Counted from the first letter of the stretch, positions 7,901-15,964 are shown. The stretch is DNA of 64,000 nucleotides from Frigoribacterium faeni (GCF_011761235.1 NZ_JAAOYW010000002.1:682001-746000); one strand, 5' to 3'. Numbers and translations are program-made. Notes: generated by a model from the sequence alone, not told the origin.

Positions 7901-9376
7901 CGAGTCGAAGGCGGCCGAGCCGCGCTCGGTCGAGGCACGGAGGCGCGCGGTCGTCAGGGCGCTCAGCTCGCGCAGCCGGTCGCGTCGCGTGTCGTCGGTG
8001 TTGCCGACGAGGGCCACCACCGACGAGCCGGCCTGGGCGTGGGGCAGCCACTGCACCCACTGCCACAGGGCCGCGTCGTCGTCGTCGCAGAGCACCACGA
8101 TCTGAGCGTCGCGCGGCGAGCGTAGCGTCGCGAACGAGGCGAGCATCGCGCGGACGGCGCTGCGCGTCGCGTCGGGGGCGCCGGCCACGCCGACCACGCC
8201 GGCCGCGAGGTCGACCGCGACGGGCGACGGGGCCACCCCGACGTGCCGGGGCGTCGCGCGGTCGCGGCTGCTGCCGCCCTCGAAGCGCACGTCGAGCGGC
8301 ACCTCGGTCACGCCGACCCGCACGTGCACGGCGTCGGCGTCGCGCTTGCGTCGCTCCCACAGGCGCGAGAGCGGCAGCGTGGCGACGTCGCGCACGACCA
8401 CGGGGTCGGGCTGCGCGTACCAGCTCTCGAGCCGCTGCTCGCGGACGAGCTGGGCGATGCGCGTGCGCCCGTCGACGATGTCCTGCTGCCACTCGTCGAA
8501 GGTGCGCAGCCCCTTCTTCTTCGCGCGCGAGCGCGAGGTGAGGAACGTGCCGATCACCATGACGGGCGACGCCGCCGCCATCATCAGCATCACCGGGCGG
8601 TTGAAGACGATGGCCATCGTCACGCCGAGGATCACGGGGATCACCGCCGACAGCCACGGCAGCGGCGTCTTGTCGGCGTCGTCGGGGCGGTCGCCCGGCA
8701 GCACGACGACCGGCGGCGCCTTGACGGGCGAGATGCGGGAGGTGCGGTTGAAGCCCCGCATGCCGACCTCGTCGGGCGCGGTGTCGGCGTCGCTCCACGG
8801 GGCGAGGCCGATGCGCACGACCGAGCTGCCGAGCTGCACGACGTCGGCCGGCACGACCCGCCCGTCGCCGGTGAGCGGCTCGCCGTTGACCGCGACGGCG
8901 GCGGCGCCCTCGACGACCGAGAGCCGCGCGGCGAGCGGGCCGCGGCGAGCGCCGGCGGCCTCGTCGACGGGGTCGAGGGTGAGCGTGACGTGGTGCCCGG
9001 CGAGCCACGGGTCCGCGATGCGCAGGTCGACGCCGGCGCCGCTGCCGATGCGCAGCGGGGTGCCCGCGGCGAGCGGCACGACCTCGCCCGCGAAGGGCCC
9101 GCCGACCACCTCGAGACGGGGCTGGCCCGGGTGCAGGGCGGGCGCCTCCTGCGGGGGGAGCGTCTGGCCGTTGAGCACGGGCGCGTCGACGAGCGCGGTG
9201 TCGGGGTGCACCGTCGGGGCCACGAGGGACGGGTCGACGCCGAGGCTCTCGGCGACCTCGGCGACCGACGTGTCGTCGGTCACGTCGAGCAGGAACGAGC
9301 GCTCGCCGGCGCCGGGGTCGTCGGAGGAGGCGGCGGCCGGGTCGGCAGGGTCGCGCAGGCTGAGTCGCAGGGTCAC
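4952..9376 (-). CDS. eccC: EccC/EssC-type T7SS ATPase, FHA-FtsK/SpoIIIE (1474 aa)
   Basis: Motor of the secretion system. In order: a ubiquitin-like/FHA-like N-terminus (about residues 1-200, LRIGSG...LAGHHVTL), two membrane helices (about 245-280, WLSAVIPVILGVTMAIVF), then three FtsK-like ATPase modules. Module 1 has a full Walker A GTTGSGKS (about 657) and Walker B LMIVIDEFAEL (about 764); modules 2 (GSALSGRTT, about 1004) and 3 (GDRGTGRST, about 1302) have degenerate P-loops, as usual in EccC/EssC where only the first ATPase is intact. The N-terminal FHA makes it closer to EssC than mycobacterial EccC. GTG at 9376 overlaps the upstream stop (GTGA). A longer open frame upstream is a shadow. 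Confidence 0.93.
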   Translation of the reverse strand: MTLRLSLRDPADPAAASSDDPGAGERSFLLDVTDDTSVAEVAESLGVDPSLVAPTVHPDTALVDAPVLNGQTLPPQEAPALHPGQPRLEVVGGPFAGEVVPLAAGTPLRIGSGAGVDLRIADPWLAGHHVTLTLDPVDEAAGARRGPLAARLSVVEGAAAVAVNGEPLTGDGRVVPADVVQLGSSVVRIGLAPWSDADTAPDEVGMRGFNRTSRISPVKAPPVVVLPGDRPDDADKTPLPWLSAVIPVILGVTMAIVFNRPVMLMMAAASPVMVIGTFLTSRSRAKKKGLRTFDEWQQDIVDGRTRIAQLVREQRLESWYAQPDPVVVRDVATLPLSRLWERRKRDADAVHVRVGVTEVPLDVRFEGGSSRDRATPRHVGVAPSPVAVDLAAGVVGVAGAPDATRSAVRAMLASFATLRSPRDAQIVVLCDDDDAALWQWVQWLPHAQAGSSVVALVGNTDDTRRDRLRELSALTTARLRASTERGSAAFDSTVVVVVDGARRFRMLPGMVSLLESGGQADVHVVAIDSDRTRLPEESRTVVVVDGEDHSLARLESDAAYYPDVLLDGLSLPAAEQIARSLCSIKHVSGVGDEGMLPTSVRYTELLGVDLDDPQAIVERWQLSPRRTNVVVGAGPDSQFAVDIAADGPHALVAGTTGSGKSEFLQTWVVSLALANRPDALNFVLVDYKGASAFEDCSRLPHTVGMVTNLDARETERALQSLDAELKRRETVLRRPELAVKDVDAAWSKDPEAAARLGLARLMIVIDEFAELKTEHPDFINGLVRIARVGRSLGVHLVLATQRPSGVITPEMQSNINLRVALRVTDRADSTDVLGSPEASLIGVSTPGRGFVRAGVGVAPAAFQTARVAGVRPGAHRTRKVLPALAELDWRAVGYQPRFPSQGAASTGVDQDDTDLRALVDLVTEATRLLGVPANPSPWLLPLPTMLPLEAVVSSAADAPAPDGTGTAAHPHQLVIGLEDVPAQQTQRPLVWDVASGSHLLFIGSALSGRTTALRTLLAQAVRAHDPADLHLFAIDYGNGGLLPLARAPHTGAVVTALEPTRLPRLMTRLLDELSRRQTVLSRASVGSVVEQRRRAEPAERLPFVVVAVDGWERVTSTLQSDELVLFRDQMTRVLREGPGVGIRVVMAADRTVSGDRVSGFIGDQYVLPLRDVNDYRGAGVMIRELPETVPAGRLMFGASAREAQVAVIGRDASAEAQSAVLREVVEEARARSEAEPRDPALPVPFRVDALPGALSLGDAAELPRASWSPAESPTVGVGGDVLSRYTIDWPAVGGFAVIGDRGTGRSTALATIAHQLMWDARPVLVVSTRESPLTRWARAAEVPLAVSAASPSAGDDVAAEVARVGDDVVLTVVVDDVETLRDTPLEQALMAHRDRLAFVVALSPDAAGKTFSGPYGEVRKTQEGLVLSPTSALVGTQLFGQKIPKFMVGRAGAGGGALHSGGRWAQVQVPDVTR

Positions 9377-10698
9377 GGGGTGCCTCCGAGGCGGTCGAGG
9401 GTCGAGAGCAGGGGCGCGAGCAGGACGGGCGCGTCGGGGTCGCCCTCGTCGTCGTCGGAGGGCAGGGCGGGCACGAGGCCGCGGACGACCGGGGCGTCGT
9501 CGTCGGCCGCGTCGCCGTCGGCCGCGTCGCCGTCGGCCGCGTCGCGAGTGCCGGGCACGGGCGCCACGCGGGCGAGTCCGACGGGCAGCGCCTCGGCGGC
9601 GTCGGTGCGGGGGCGCACCACGGTGACGCTGCCGGTGGCCTGGCGGCCGTCGGGCGTCGCGACGTGGAACGCGAACTGGTCGACGTCGGGGGCAGGGTCG
9701 TCGTCGGTGCCGACGGGCGGCGTGTAGACGGCCTCGTCGCCCGAGCAGCGCACCGTGCCCGCGGCCGGGACCCCGCAGCCGAGCAGCGCGGGGGCGTCGG
9801 CGTCGTCGCCCGACCGGCCCGCGAACGCGAGCGACCCGAGGTCGACGACCGTGTCGCCCTCGTCGGCGAGGGCCACCGTCACGGCGAGCGCCCGCAGCGG
9901 CTCGGCGCCGGTCGCCCCCGCAGGAGGTGCGGTGAAGGCCACCGTCAGGCTGGTCGTCTCGGACCACTGGCCCTCGGCGTCGCGCAGCCGGTACGAGACG
10001 ACGGCGTCGCCGACGAACCCGGGCGCCGACTGCACGGCGAGGTGCGACGGGGTCGCCCGGGCGACGGCGGCGCCCTCGGGCGAGACGCCGCGCACCTGCA
10101 GCCCGGCGCCCGCGCCCTCGCAGCCGTCGCAGCGGACCAGCAGGTCGGCGAGCGGCAGGAGCGCCGCGGCGCCCGAGTCGAACGGGTGGTCGTAGACGAG
10201 CTCGTCGGCCGCGGGCGGGGTCGGCGGCGCCTGCTCGACGCGGTACGTGACGGTCATCCGCGCGGCGCCGCTGCGCAGCTCGACCGGCATGACGACCGTG
10301 CCGGCGTCGGGGTCGTACTCGTCGGCGGTGAGGGTCAGGCGGCTCGGCTCGCAGTCGAGTCGGGTGCCCTCGGGGGGCGAGACCGCGTCGCAGTCGGCGA
10401 CGGACCAGCCGTCGGCCATCGTGACCTCGCCCTCGTCGCCGAACGGGATGACGACCAGCCCGGGGTCGGCCGGCGGCTCGGTCGCCTCGGCCCCGTCGGC
10501 CCCCTGCCCGGACGCAGGCCCGCCGGTCGCGGAGGCAGCGGGCCCGGCGGCGAGCACAGGCCCGGAAGCGAGCACAGGCCCCGTAGCAAGCACAGGCCCG
10601 GCGGCCAGCACGGGCTCGGCGACGCCGGCCAGGAGCGACGAGGAGGCGGTGGCCGCGACGACCAGGGCGAGGACGGCGGCGCGCAGGGATCGTCTCAC
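9373..10698 (-). CDS. Secreted Ig/cadherin-like surface protein of the T7SS locus (441 aa)
   Basis: Predicted signal peptide at the GTG start (VRRSLRAAVLALVVAATASSSLLAG), a short repeat of xxGPVLA units (about residues 35-60), then beta-rich Ig/cadherin-like segments with PVxVTYRVEQ and VVSYRLRDAEGQWSE typical of extracellular tandem folds; two Cys pairs. No C-terminal TM or LPxTG. First gene of the minus-strand T7SS transcription unit, overlapping the ATPase by 4 bases. Start: GTG 10698 has GAGGGGGG about 10 bases upstream and a TAGTAT -10 upstream. Function unknown; adhesin-like or cell-wall spanning accessory is a guess. Confidence 0.65.
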   Translation of the reverse strand: MRRSLRAAVLALVVAATASSSLLAGVAEPVLAAGPVLATGPVLASGPVLAAGPAASATGGPASGQGADGAEATEPPADPGLVVIPFGDEGEVTMADGWSVADCDAVSPPEGTRLDCEPSRLTLTADEYDPDAGTVVMPVELRSGAARMTVTYRVEQAPPTPPAADELVYDHPFDSGAAALLPLADLLVRCDGCEGAGAGLQVRGVSPEGAAVARATPSHLAVQSAPGFVGDAVVSYRLRDAEGQWSETTSLTVAFTAPPAGATGAEPLRALAVTVALADEGDTVVDLGSLAFAGRSGDDADAPALLGCGVPAAGTVRCSGDEAVYTPPVGTDDDPAPDVDQFAFHVATPDGRQATGSVTVVRPRTDAAEALPVGLARVAPVPGTRDAADGDAADGDAADDDAPVVRGLVPALPSDDDEGDPDAPVLLAPLLSTLDRLGGTP

Positions 10699-10727
10699 TG
10701 CCCCGGCCCCCCTCTCGTCGAGTGCTC

Positions 10728-10740
10728 CATATACTAAGGG
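10728..10740. promoter_or_regulatory. Overlapping divergent -10 elements between the two T7SS transcription units
   Basis: TATACT (10730-10735) reads rightward toward the gene at 10781 and TAGTAT (10736-10731) reads leftward toward the gene at 10698. The two -10 boxes overlap almost completely, so the divergent units probably exclude or co-regulate each other. No clear -35 on either side. Confidence 0.45.
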
Positions 10741-10780
10741 CCACCACCGACAGACCGGGCGGTGACGGCCCAGGGGGACC

Positions 10781-11833
10781 ATGAGCGACGGACAGCACCG
10801 CGGGGGCGGCACCGAGCCCGACCCGCTCGAGGACGACGACCTCGAGCTGACCGTGACGCGCGGTCGCCGCGCCCGTCGTGCCGCCGACGCCCCGGTCGAC
10901 GCCGTCGCCCCCGGAGGCGCCCCCCGCGCCCCGCACGGCGACCCGGTCGGCGCCCCGGCCGGCGAGCACCCCGCCCCGGCCCAGACGGCGCCCGCCGCCA
11001 CCGCGCCCGCCGCCGCCCCTGCGTCGGCCGCCGCCCCCGTGACGCCGCCGCCCCGCCCGGCCGCCTCGTACGCGTCGGAGGCCGCGCCCTCGTCGGCCGC
11101 CTCCTCGCCTGCGCCGACGCCCGCCGCCTCGGTGCCGGCGCCCGCCTCGTCGCTGCCGCCGGCGGTCCCGTCCCTGCCGGCCCCCGCCTCCTCGGCGCCC
11201 CTCGCGCCCACCTGGTCGTCGGCCCCCACGGCCCTGACCGCGTCGAGCCTCGGCTGGGAGCCCGGCGCCCCCGACCTGGGCGAGCGCGCAGGCCGCGGCC
11301 CCGCGAGCGTCCCGGGCACCGCAGGCACCGCGGCCGACGACGGGGAGGCCGTCGCGGTCCCCCCGAAGCGGCAGCTCGGCAGCGAGATCGGCGTGCTGCC
11401 CGAGCTCGAGCACCGCGAGGAGAAGAAGCGTCCGCTGTGGCGCCACCCCGCGTTCATCGTGTCGGGCGTGCTGACCGTGCTGGCCGTCGGCGTCGGCGCG
11501 ACGCTGATGATCCTGTCGCTGACGTCGGCCGGGGCTCCCCAGGTGACCGCGCTCACCATCGCCGCGGGCGAGGGCAACGTGCGGCTCGACTGGGACGGGC
11601 CCGACGTGCCGTACGACCTCTACGCGGTCGCCTCCGACGGCGCCGCCACCGACCTCACCCAGCTCGTGCGCGGCACCGAGGCGTGGATCCCCCGCGCGGG
11701 CGGCCTCGTGACCGACGACTCGTGCTTCGTCGTGCGCGCCGCCGAGGCGACCGCGGGCGAGCCGGTGTCGCTCGAGCCGGCCGACCTGGGCGACCAGTCG
11801 GCGCAGAGCGTCTGCGTGGCCGATGCGGGCTAG
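10781..11833 (+). CDS. Single-pass membrane protein with long Pro/Ala cytosolic region (350 aa)
   Basis: Residues 1-220 are acidic then extremely Pro/Ala/Ser-rich and disordered; one TM helix at about 224-248 (FIVSGVLTVLAVGVGATLMIL); the 100-residue C-terminal domain is a fibronectin-III-like fold (VTALTIAAGEGNVRLDWDGPDVPYDLYAV) with two Cys. Topology: tail inside, Fn3 outside. SD-like GGGGGA upstream of the ATG. Overlaps the following lipoprotein by 11 bases. Divergent from the secreted Ig-like gene, so probably part of the T7SS envelope apparatus; specific role unknown. Confidence 0.7.
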   Translation: MSDGQHRGGGTEPDPLEDDDLELTVTRGRRARRAADAPVDAVAPGGAPRAPHGDPVGAPAGEHPAPAQTAPAATAPAAAPASAAAPVTPPPRPAASYASEAAPSSAASSPAPTPAASVPAPASSLPPAVPSLPAPASSAPLAPTWSSAPTALTASSLGWEPGAPDLGERAGRGPASVPGTAGTAADDGEAVAVPPKRQLGSEIGVLPELEHREEKKRPLWRHPAFIVSGVLTVLAVGVGATLMILSLTSAGAPQVTALTIAAGEGNVRLDWDGPDVPYDLYAVASDGAATDLTQLVRGTEAWIPRAGGLVTDDSCFVVRAAEATAGEPVSLEPADLGDQSAQSVCVADAG

Positions 11834-12566
11834 CCGTCGGCGCCTCGCCGCGCTCGTCGCCCTGCCGCTGGTCGGCGTGCTGCTCGCCGGCTGCGGCTCG
11901 GACGGCCCGGTCGTCCCCACGCCGACGGGCATCGACCTGCCCGAGGTCGAGCTGAGCGACCCCGACCGCAACGGCGTCGAGTACCTCGACGGGCCGACCG
12001 CGCTCGACGCGGTGCTGCGCTCGGTCCGCACCGCGACGTCGGTCACGATGGCCGGCACGTTCACCGAGCTGCTGGACGCCCCGCGGGGCTCCGACGAGCA
12101 GCCCGAGGGCCGCGAGCTCGTCGTCACCTTCGTCGGCACCGCCGCCGACTACTCCGCGCGGGTCGAGGTCGAGGACGACGCGGGGGTGCAGACGACCGAC
12201 GTGCGGACCTCGGGCGCGACCTCCGAGGTCACGACGACCGCCGCCTCCTGCGTCTCGTCGGCCGACGACGCGGTGACCCGGTTCGCTCCCCTGCTGTCGC
12301 CGCCGACGCTGCTGTCGACCCTGCTGCGCAGCGGCGACTCCGCGCTCACCGTCTCGACCGGCGCCGTCGTCGAGGGCGGCCCCGGCGAGCCCGCGACGGT
12401 CGAGCTCGTCGTCGGCGACGAGTCGTCGGTGGTGGGCACGCTCGTCGTCTCGGCCGAGGGCGAGCCGCGTCCCCTGTCGTTCACGGCCGCCGACGCCGCG
12501 GGCCGTGCCGTGTTCACCTTCAGCCGCTGGGACGAGGAGGCGAGCCTGCCCGAGCTCGGCTGCTGA
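11823..12566 (+). CDS. Lipoprotein, LppX/LprG-like pattern (247 aa)
   Basis: Signal sequence with lipobox LLAGC (Cys about 24). The mature part shows a layout reminiscent of LppX/LprAFG lipid-binding lipoproteins (sets of TATSVTMAGTF, a central LLSPPTLLSTLLRSG, and beta strands to the end), but similarity is by eye and weak. Cys at the C-terminus plus one inside may pair. Starts inside the preceding gene (11-base overlap), so co-translated with the membrane Fn3 protein. Confidence 0.65.
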   Translation: MRASRRRLAALVALPLVGVLLAGCGSDGPVVPTPTGIDLPEVELSDPDRNGVEYLDGPTALDAVLRSVRTATSVTMAGTFTELLDAPRGSDEQPEGRELVVTFVGTAADYSARVEVEDDAGVQTTDVRTSGATSEVTTTAASCVSSADDAVTRFAPLLSPPTLLSTLLRSGDSALTVSTGAVVEGGPGEPATVELVVGDESSVVGTLVVSAEGEPRPLSFTAADAAGRAVFTFSRWDEEASLPELGC

Positions 12567-12585
12567 CGGCCGGGCGTCCGACGCA

Positions 12586-12651
12586 GGACGCGAGGAGGCG
12601 GGGCGCCAGCGAGCGGGTCGCGGGCGGGACGCGAGGAGGCGGGGCGCCAGC
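12586..12651. repeat. Direct repeat of a 25-base unit
   Basis: GGACGCGAGGAGGCGGGGCG plus CCAGC occurs at 12586-12610 and again at 12627-12651 (41-base period), with a third partial unit after. It fills the gap before the G6PDH homologue and contains a variant (AGGAGGCGG) of the genome-wide 9-mer. Confidence 0.7.
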
Positions 12652-12719
12652 AGGCGGGACGCGAGCGGGCGGCACGCGGGGCAGGACACGCCCCCGGCGC
12701 GCGGTCTACGGTCGAGCGC

Positions 12720-14168
12720 ATGACGACCGCGACGCGACGCACGGCCACGGACCCCACGACCGGCACCATCGGCGACGAGGGAGGGCCGAGCTCGGAGCCG
12801 GTGACGCTGCTGATCCTGGGCGCGTCCGGCGACCTGGCCTCGCGCCTCCTCATGCCCGGCCTCGGCGGGCTGCTCGCGCACGAGCCGACGCGACGCGTGC
12901 AGCTGATCGGCGCCGGCGTCGAGGAGTACGCCGACGACGCCTGGCACCGACGCGTCACCGACTCGTTCGCCACCGTCGAGGCGCACGGCCCCGCCGTCGA
13001 CGCCCTGCTGGGGTCCACCCGGTACATCACGGCCGACGTGACGTCGGTCGACGCGCTGAAGGGGCTGCTCGACGCCTGCGACGCCCCGCCCGCGATCTAC
13101 TTCGCCCTGCCCCCGGCGATCACCGTGAAGGCGTGCGAGGCGCTGAAGCAGCTCGACCTGCGGGCGGGCACGTCGCTCGCCCTCGAGAAGCCGTTCGGCA
13201 CCGACGTCGAGTCGGCCGAGCGCCTCAACGACCTCGTGCTCGAGCTCGTCCCCGAGGAGCGGGTGCACCGCGTCGACCACTTCCTCGGCCGTGCCACCGT
13301 GCTCAACCTGCTCGGCCTGCGCTTCGCGAACCGCCTGATCGAGCCGATGCTCAACAACCAGCACGTCGAGAGCATCGACATCGTCTACGACGAGACGCTC
13401 GGCCTCGAAGGGCGCGCCCGCTACTACGACCACGCCGGCGCCCTCGTCGACATGATCCAGAGCCACCTGCTGCAGGTGATGGCCGTGCTCACCATGAACG
13501 CGCCCGCCACCCTGTCGGCCCTCGACCTGCGCGACGAGAAGCAGCTCGTGCTGCGCGCCACGCGCCTCCTCGGCGACGACCCCGTCGCGAACAGCCGCCG
13601 GGCCCGCTACGCCGCCGGCACCATCGAGGGCCGCGACCTGCCCGCCTACGTGGACGAGGAGGGGGTGGACCCGTCGGTCGAGACCGAGACGCTCGCCGAG
13701 ATGGTCGTCGAGGTGCAGAACTGGCGGTGGGCCGGCGTGCCGATCCGGCTGCGCTCGGGCAAGGCCCTGGCCTCGAGGAGGCGCGAGATCGTCATCACGT
13801 TCCGCCCGCCGACCCACGTGCCCCGCGAGTTCGTCGGCGGCGGCACCCCCGACCGGCTGCGGATCGCCATCGCGCCCGACGAGATGTCGCTCGAGCTCAA
13901 CGTCAACGGCCCCGGCGACTCGTACGACCTGTCGCGCGCGACCCTGCACGCCGACTTCGGCCTCGGCGACCTCACCGCCTACGGCGAGGTGCTCGCGGGG
14001 ATCCTCGACGGCGACCCCACCCTCTCGGTGCGCGGCGACTCGGCCGTCGAGGGCTGGCGCATCGTCGAGCCGGTGCTGGCCGCGTGGCGGGCCGGCGACG
14101 TGCCGATCGACGAGTACCCGGCGGGCACGGCGGGGCCGTCGTCGTGGCCGGCGGTCGAGGACGACTGA
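12720..14168 (+). CDS. zwf: Glucose-6-phosphate 1-dehydrogenase family protein (482 aa)
   Basis: Oxidises glucose 6-phosphate with NAD(P)+ at the entry of the pentose phosphate pathway. N-terminal Rossmann motif GASGDLASRLL (about residues 36-46) and the active-site region RVDHFLGRATVLNL (about 182), where the family has RIDHYLGK with the catalytic His; here the Lys is replaced by Arg, suggesting a divergent paralogue. LEKPFG (substrate/coenzyme loop) is present. Length is normal. Start: ATG with TACGGT seven bases upstream, a leaderless pattern. The last about 45 coding bases are duplicated downstream. Substrate may differ from classical Zwf. Confidence 0.82.
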   Translation: MTTATRRTATDPTTGTIGDEGGPSSEPVTLLILGASGDLASRLLMPGLGGLLAHEPTRRVQLIGAGVEEYADDAWHRRVTDSFATVEAHGPAVDALLGSTRYITADVTSVDALKGLLDACDAPPAIYFALPPAITVKACEALKQLDLRAGTSLALEKPFGTDVESAERLNDLVLELVPEERVHRVDHFLGRATVLNLLGLRFANRLIEPMLNNQHVESIDIVYDETLGLEGRARYYDHAGALVDMIQSHLLQVMAVLTMNAPATLSALDLRDEKQLVLRATRLLGDDPVANSRRARYAAGTIEGRDLPAYVDEEGVDPSVETETLAEMVVEVQNWRWAGVPIRLRSGKALASRRREIVITFRPPTHVPREFVGGGTPDRLRIAIAPDEMSLELNVNGPGDSYDLSRATLHADFGLGDLTAYGEVLAGILDGDPTLSVRGDSAVEGWRIVEPVLAAWRAGDVPIDEYPAGTAGPSSWPAVEDD

Positions 14169-14285
14169 GCGCCGCCTCGCCCGCGCAGGCACCGCCTCCT
14201 GCACCGCCTGCTGCACCCCCCCCACCCCCTGCTGCACCCCGCTGCCCCCTCCCGCACCCTGCTGCACCCCCTCCCGCACCCCGTT

Positions 14286-14325
14286 GTGGACGATGCACCC
14301 CGAAACGACGGGGTGCATCGTCCAC
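14286..14325. repeat. Intergenic palindrome, family P3, copy 1
   Basis: A perfect 16-bp stem: GTGGACGATGCACCCC (14286-14301) with its complement (14310-14325), loop GAAACGAC. Between convergent genes, likely a bidirectional terminator. Other copies at 14452 and 50717. Confidence 0.8.
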
Positions 14326-14451
14326 TTCGGGGTTCGGGGGGGCGCGGTGCGTGCGACGGCGGGGCCTTCGTCGTGGCCGGCCGTCGAGGACGACTGAATG
14401 CCGCCTCGCCCGCGCAGGCACCGCCTCCTGCAGCCCCTCATGCACCCCAGA

Positions 14452-14491
14452 GTGGACGATGCACCCCGAAATGACGGGGTGCATCGTCCAC
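14452..14491. repeat. Intergenic palindrome, family P3, copy 2
   Basis: Same 16-bp stem (14452-14467 with 14476-14491), loop GAAATGAC; second member of the tandem duplication. Confidence 0.8.
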
Positions 14492-14602
14492 TTCGGGGTT
14501 CGGGGGGGGGCTGCGGGTGCTACGCGGGTGCGGCGGGCGTGTGCCGCGGGTGCGGCGGGCGGGGGACGTGCGGCGGATGCGGGGGCGCGTGCGGCGGGCC
14601 GG

Positions 14603-15400
14603 TCAGCCGAGGCTGACGAAGGCGGTGACGTCGTCGTCGGGCAGCTCGTCGGCGACCGCGCCGACCTGCATCGACGCGACGGTGACGGCGCCGCCGTGGC
14701 TCGTGAGGAACGCGGTGTCGCTGGCGTCCCGCCCCGTCGCGATGCGCAGCAGCGTGCTGCGCGGCGCCAGCGTCGTGGCGTCGACGACGTGCCACTCGTC
14801 GTCGACGAAGGCCTCGGCGACGGCGTGGAAGTCCATCGGCGACAGTCCCGGCGCGTAGACCGACACGAGCCGGGCGGGCACGTCGAGCGCGCGCAGCAGC
14901 GCGATGACGAGGTGCGCGTAGTCGCGGCAGACGCCCTGCCGGTCGAGCAGCGTCTGCACGGCCCCGTCGGTCGGGGCGCTGGCGCCGGGCACGTACGCGA
15001 GGCGTGAGCCCACCCACGAGCTGACGGCCGCGAGCAGGTCGCGGCCGGCGAGCCCGCCGAACTCGGCCCGCGCCGTCGGCGCGAGGGTGTCCGACTCGCA
15101 GTACCGGCTCGGGCGGCGGGAGCGCACCAGGTCGAGCTCGTCCCGAGGAGGCGCGGCGAGGCGCCCCTCGACGACCACCCGGTAGTCGACGAGCACCCTG
15201 CCCGCCCCCACGTCGCAGAGGTGCAGCCGGGTGCCGTGCTGGTCGACGAGCTCGCGGACGGCCACCGGTGCTCCGTGCTGGGTGACGACCAGCGCCTCCT
15301 CGGCTCTCTGCTCGTACAGGGCCGAGGCGGCGATCGACAGGACGAACTCGGCGGGGCCGGCGACGTCGAACTCGAGCCGGGCGGAGGCGGTGCGCTTCAT
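14603..15400 (-). CDS. Transglutaminase-like cysteine hydrolase (265 aa)
   Basis: Transglutaminase-like superfamily with the catalytic triad visible: Cys in QGVCRDYAHL (about residue 155), His in MDFHAVAEAFV (about 190), Asp in EWHVVDATTL (about 206). N-terminal beta domain precedes it, as in the bacterial transglutaminase-N plus core arrangement. No signal peptide, so cytosolic; substrate unknown (peptide cleavage or cross-linking). ATG at 15400 chosen because conserved sequence starts there and CAGGCT lies six bases upstream; a longer frame runs further but is low-complexity. Confidence 0.85.
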   Translation of the reverse strand: MKRTASARLEFDVAGPAEFVLSIAASALYEQRAEEALVVTQHGAPVAVRELVDQHGTRLHLCDVGAGRVLVDYRVVVEGRLAAPPRDELDLVRSRRPSRYCESDTLAPTARAEFGGLAGRDLLAAVSSWVGSRLAYVPGASAPTDGAVQTLLDRQGVCRDYAHLVIALLRALDVPARLVSVYAPGLSPMDFHAVAEAFVDDEWHVVDATTLAPRSTLLRIATGRDASDTAFLTSHGGAVTVASMQVGAVADELPDDDVTAFVSLG

Positions 15401-15489
15401 GGGGCGAGCCTGGCAGGCGCTCGCGTCGGGCCCGAGTCGGCCGTGGGTCGCGCGTGTGAACTCGGCGGGGCCGGCGGGACCTGCTCGGG

Positions 15490-15551
15490 GCGCCGAGCGG
15501 TCAGATGTGGTGGCTCGGGGGTCGTAGAGGGACCGTTCCTGACCACTCGAC
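15490..15551. repeat. Intergenic palindrome, family P7, copy 1
   Basis: Ends in GACCACTCGAC and begins GGCGCCGAGCGGTCAG; related copies at 15965, 44066 and 44729 (the latter two in the opposite orientation). Here it lies in the divergent promoter region. Confidence 0.6.
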
Positions 15552-15650
15552 CAATGCGGGGAAGGGACGGGCACGGGGAGGGGACGGGACGGGGACGGGG
15601 ACGGGCACGGGCACGGGCACGGGCACGGGCACGGGGACGGGCACGGGGAG
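15552..15650 (+). repeat. GGGCAC/GGGACG hexamer tandem repeat
   Basis: An array of GGGACG and GGGCAC hexamers, including five consecutive GGGCAC units, immediately upstream of the -10 of the next gene. The duplicated sister promoter at about 16020 has only one unit. The copy number could vary by slippage. Confidence 0.7.
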
Positions 15651-15666
15651 TGCCTAGGCTCGGGGG

Positions 15667-15963
15667 ATGCCCTCGTACCGCGTCCTGCTCGCCGTCGGCT
15701 CGCTGCGCCCCGGGGTGCGGCCCGACGCCCTGCTGCCCCGGGCCGCCGAGTCGGCCGCCGAGTTCACCACCGTCGAGGCGAACGACATCATGATGGTGCG
15801 CGGCGAGCCGCAGCTCGTGGTGCGGTTCACCGGGGCCGACGACCCGTTCGCCCTCGGCGTCGGCGCCGCGGTCGAGTCGACGGTCGGCAGGCTGGCCGAG
15901 GTGCGCAGCGCGCGCGTCACCCGTCGCGACGGCGGGGCCTGGACGCTCGTCGGGGCCGTCTAG
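15667..15963 (+). CDS. Small conserved-looking protein of unknown function (98 aa)
   Basis: Soluble, mixed alpha/beta, no Cys, TM or signal (MPSYRVLLAVGSLRPGV...LVVRFTGADDPFALGVGAAVESTV). The ATG is six bases after TAGGCT (15655-15660), the leaderless pattern. Codon third positions are GC as in neighbours. Its promoter and start context are copied in front of the next gene. I do not recognise the family. Confidence 0.65.
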   Translation: MPSYRVLLAVGSLRPGVRPDALLPRAAESAAEFTTVEANDIMMVRGEPQLVVRFTGADDPFALGVGAAVESTVGRLAEVRSARVTRRDGGAWTLVGAV

Positions 15964-15964
15964 G

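Larger units (their letters stand above)
14124..14500 (+). repeat. Tandem duplication of the zwf 3' end plus palindrome (unit about 229 bp)
   Basis: Bases 14124-14204 (last codons GTAGPSSWPAVEDD, stop and following DNA) recur at about 14353-14432 with few changes, so a second, orphan copy of the gene tail including the stop lies downstream. Each unit ends with a family P3 palindrome. Divergence between copies is low, indicating a recent event. Confidence 0.8.

Noticed and set aside
2026-8125. Very long plus-strand open frames (781 aa and 1505 aa) opposite the T7SS genes
   Set aside because: Arg/His/Gly-rich translations with no domain; they mirror the minus-strand genes, a known high-GC shadow effect.
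9377-12139. Upstream extension of the ATPase frame to nearly 2400 aa
   Set aside because: The extra part is compositional nonsense overlapping other genes; the GTG at 9376 overlaps the preceding stop and starts the recognisable protein.
14169-14602. Small ORFs such as MDDAPRNDGVHRPLRG in the duplicated intergenic region
   Set aside because: They are translations of the palindromes and vary with repeat copies; no start signals.
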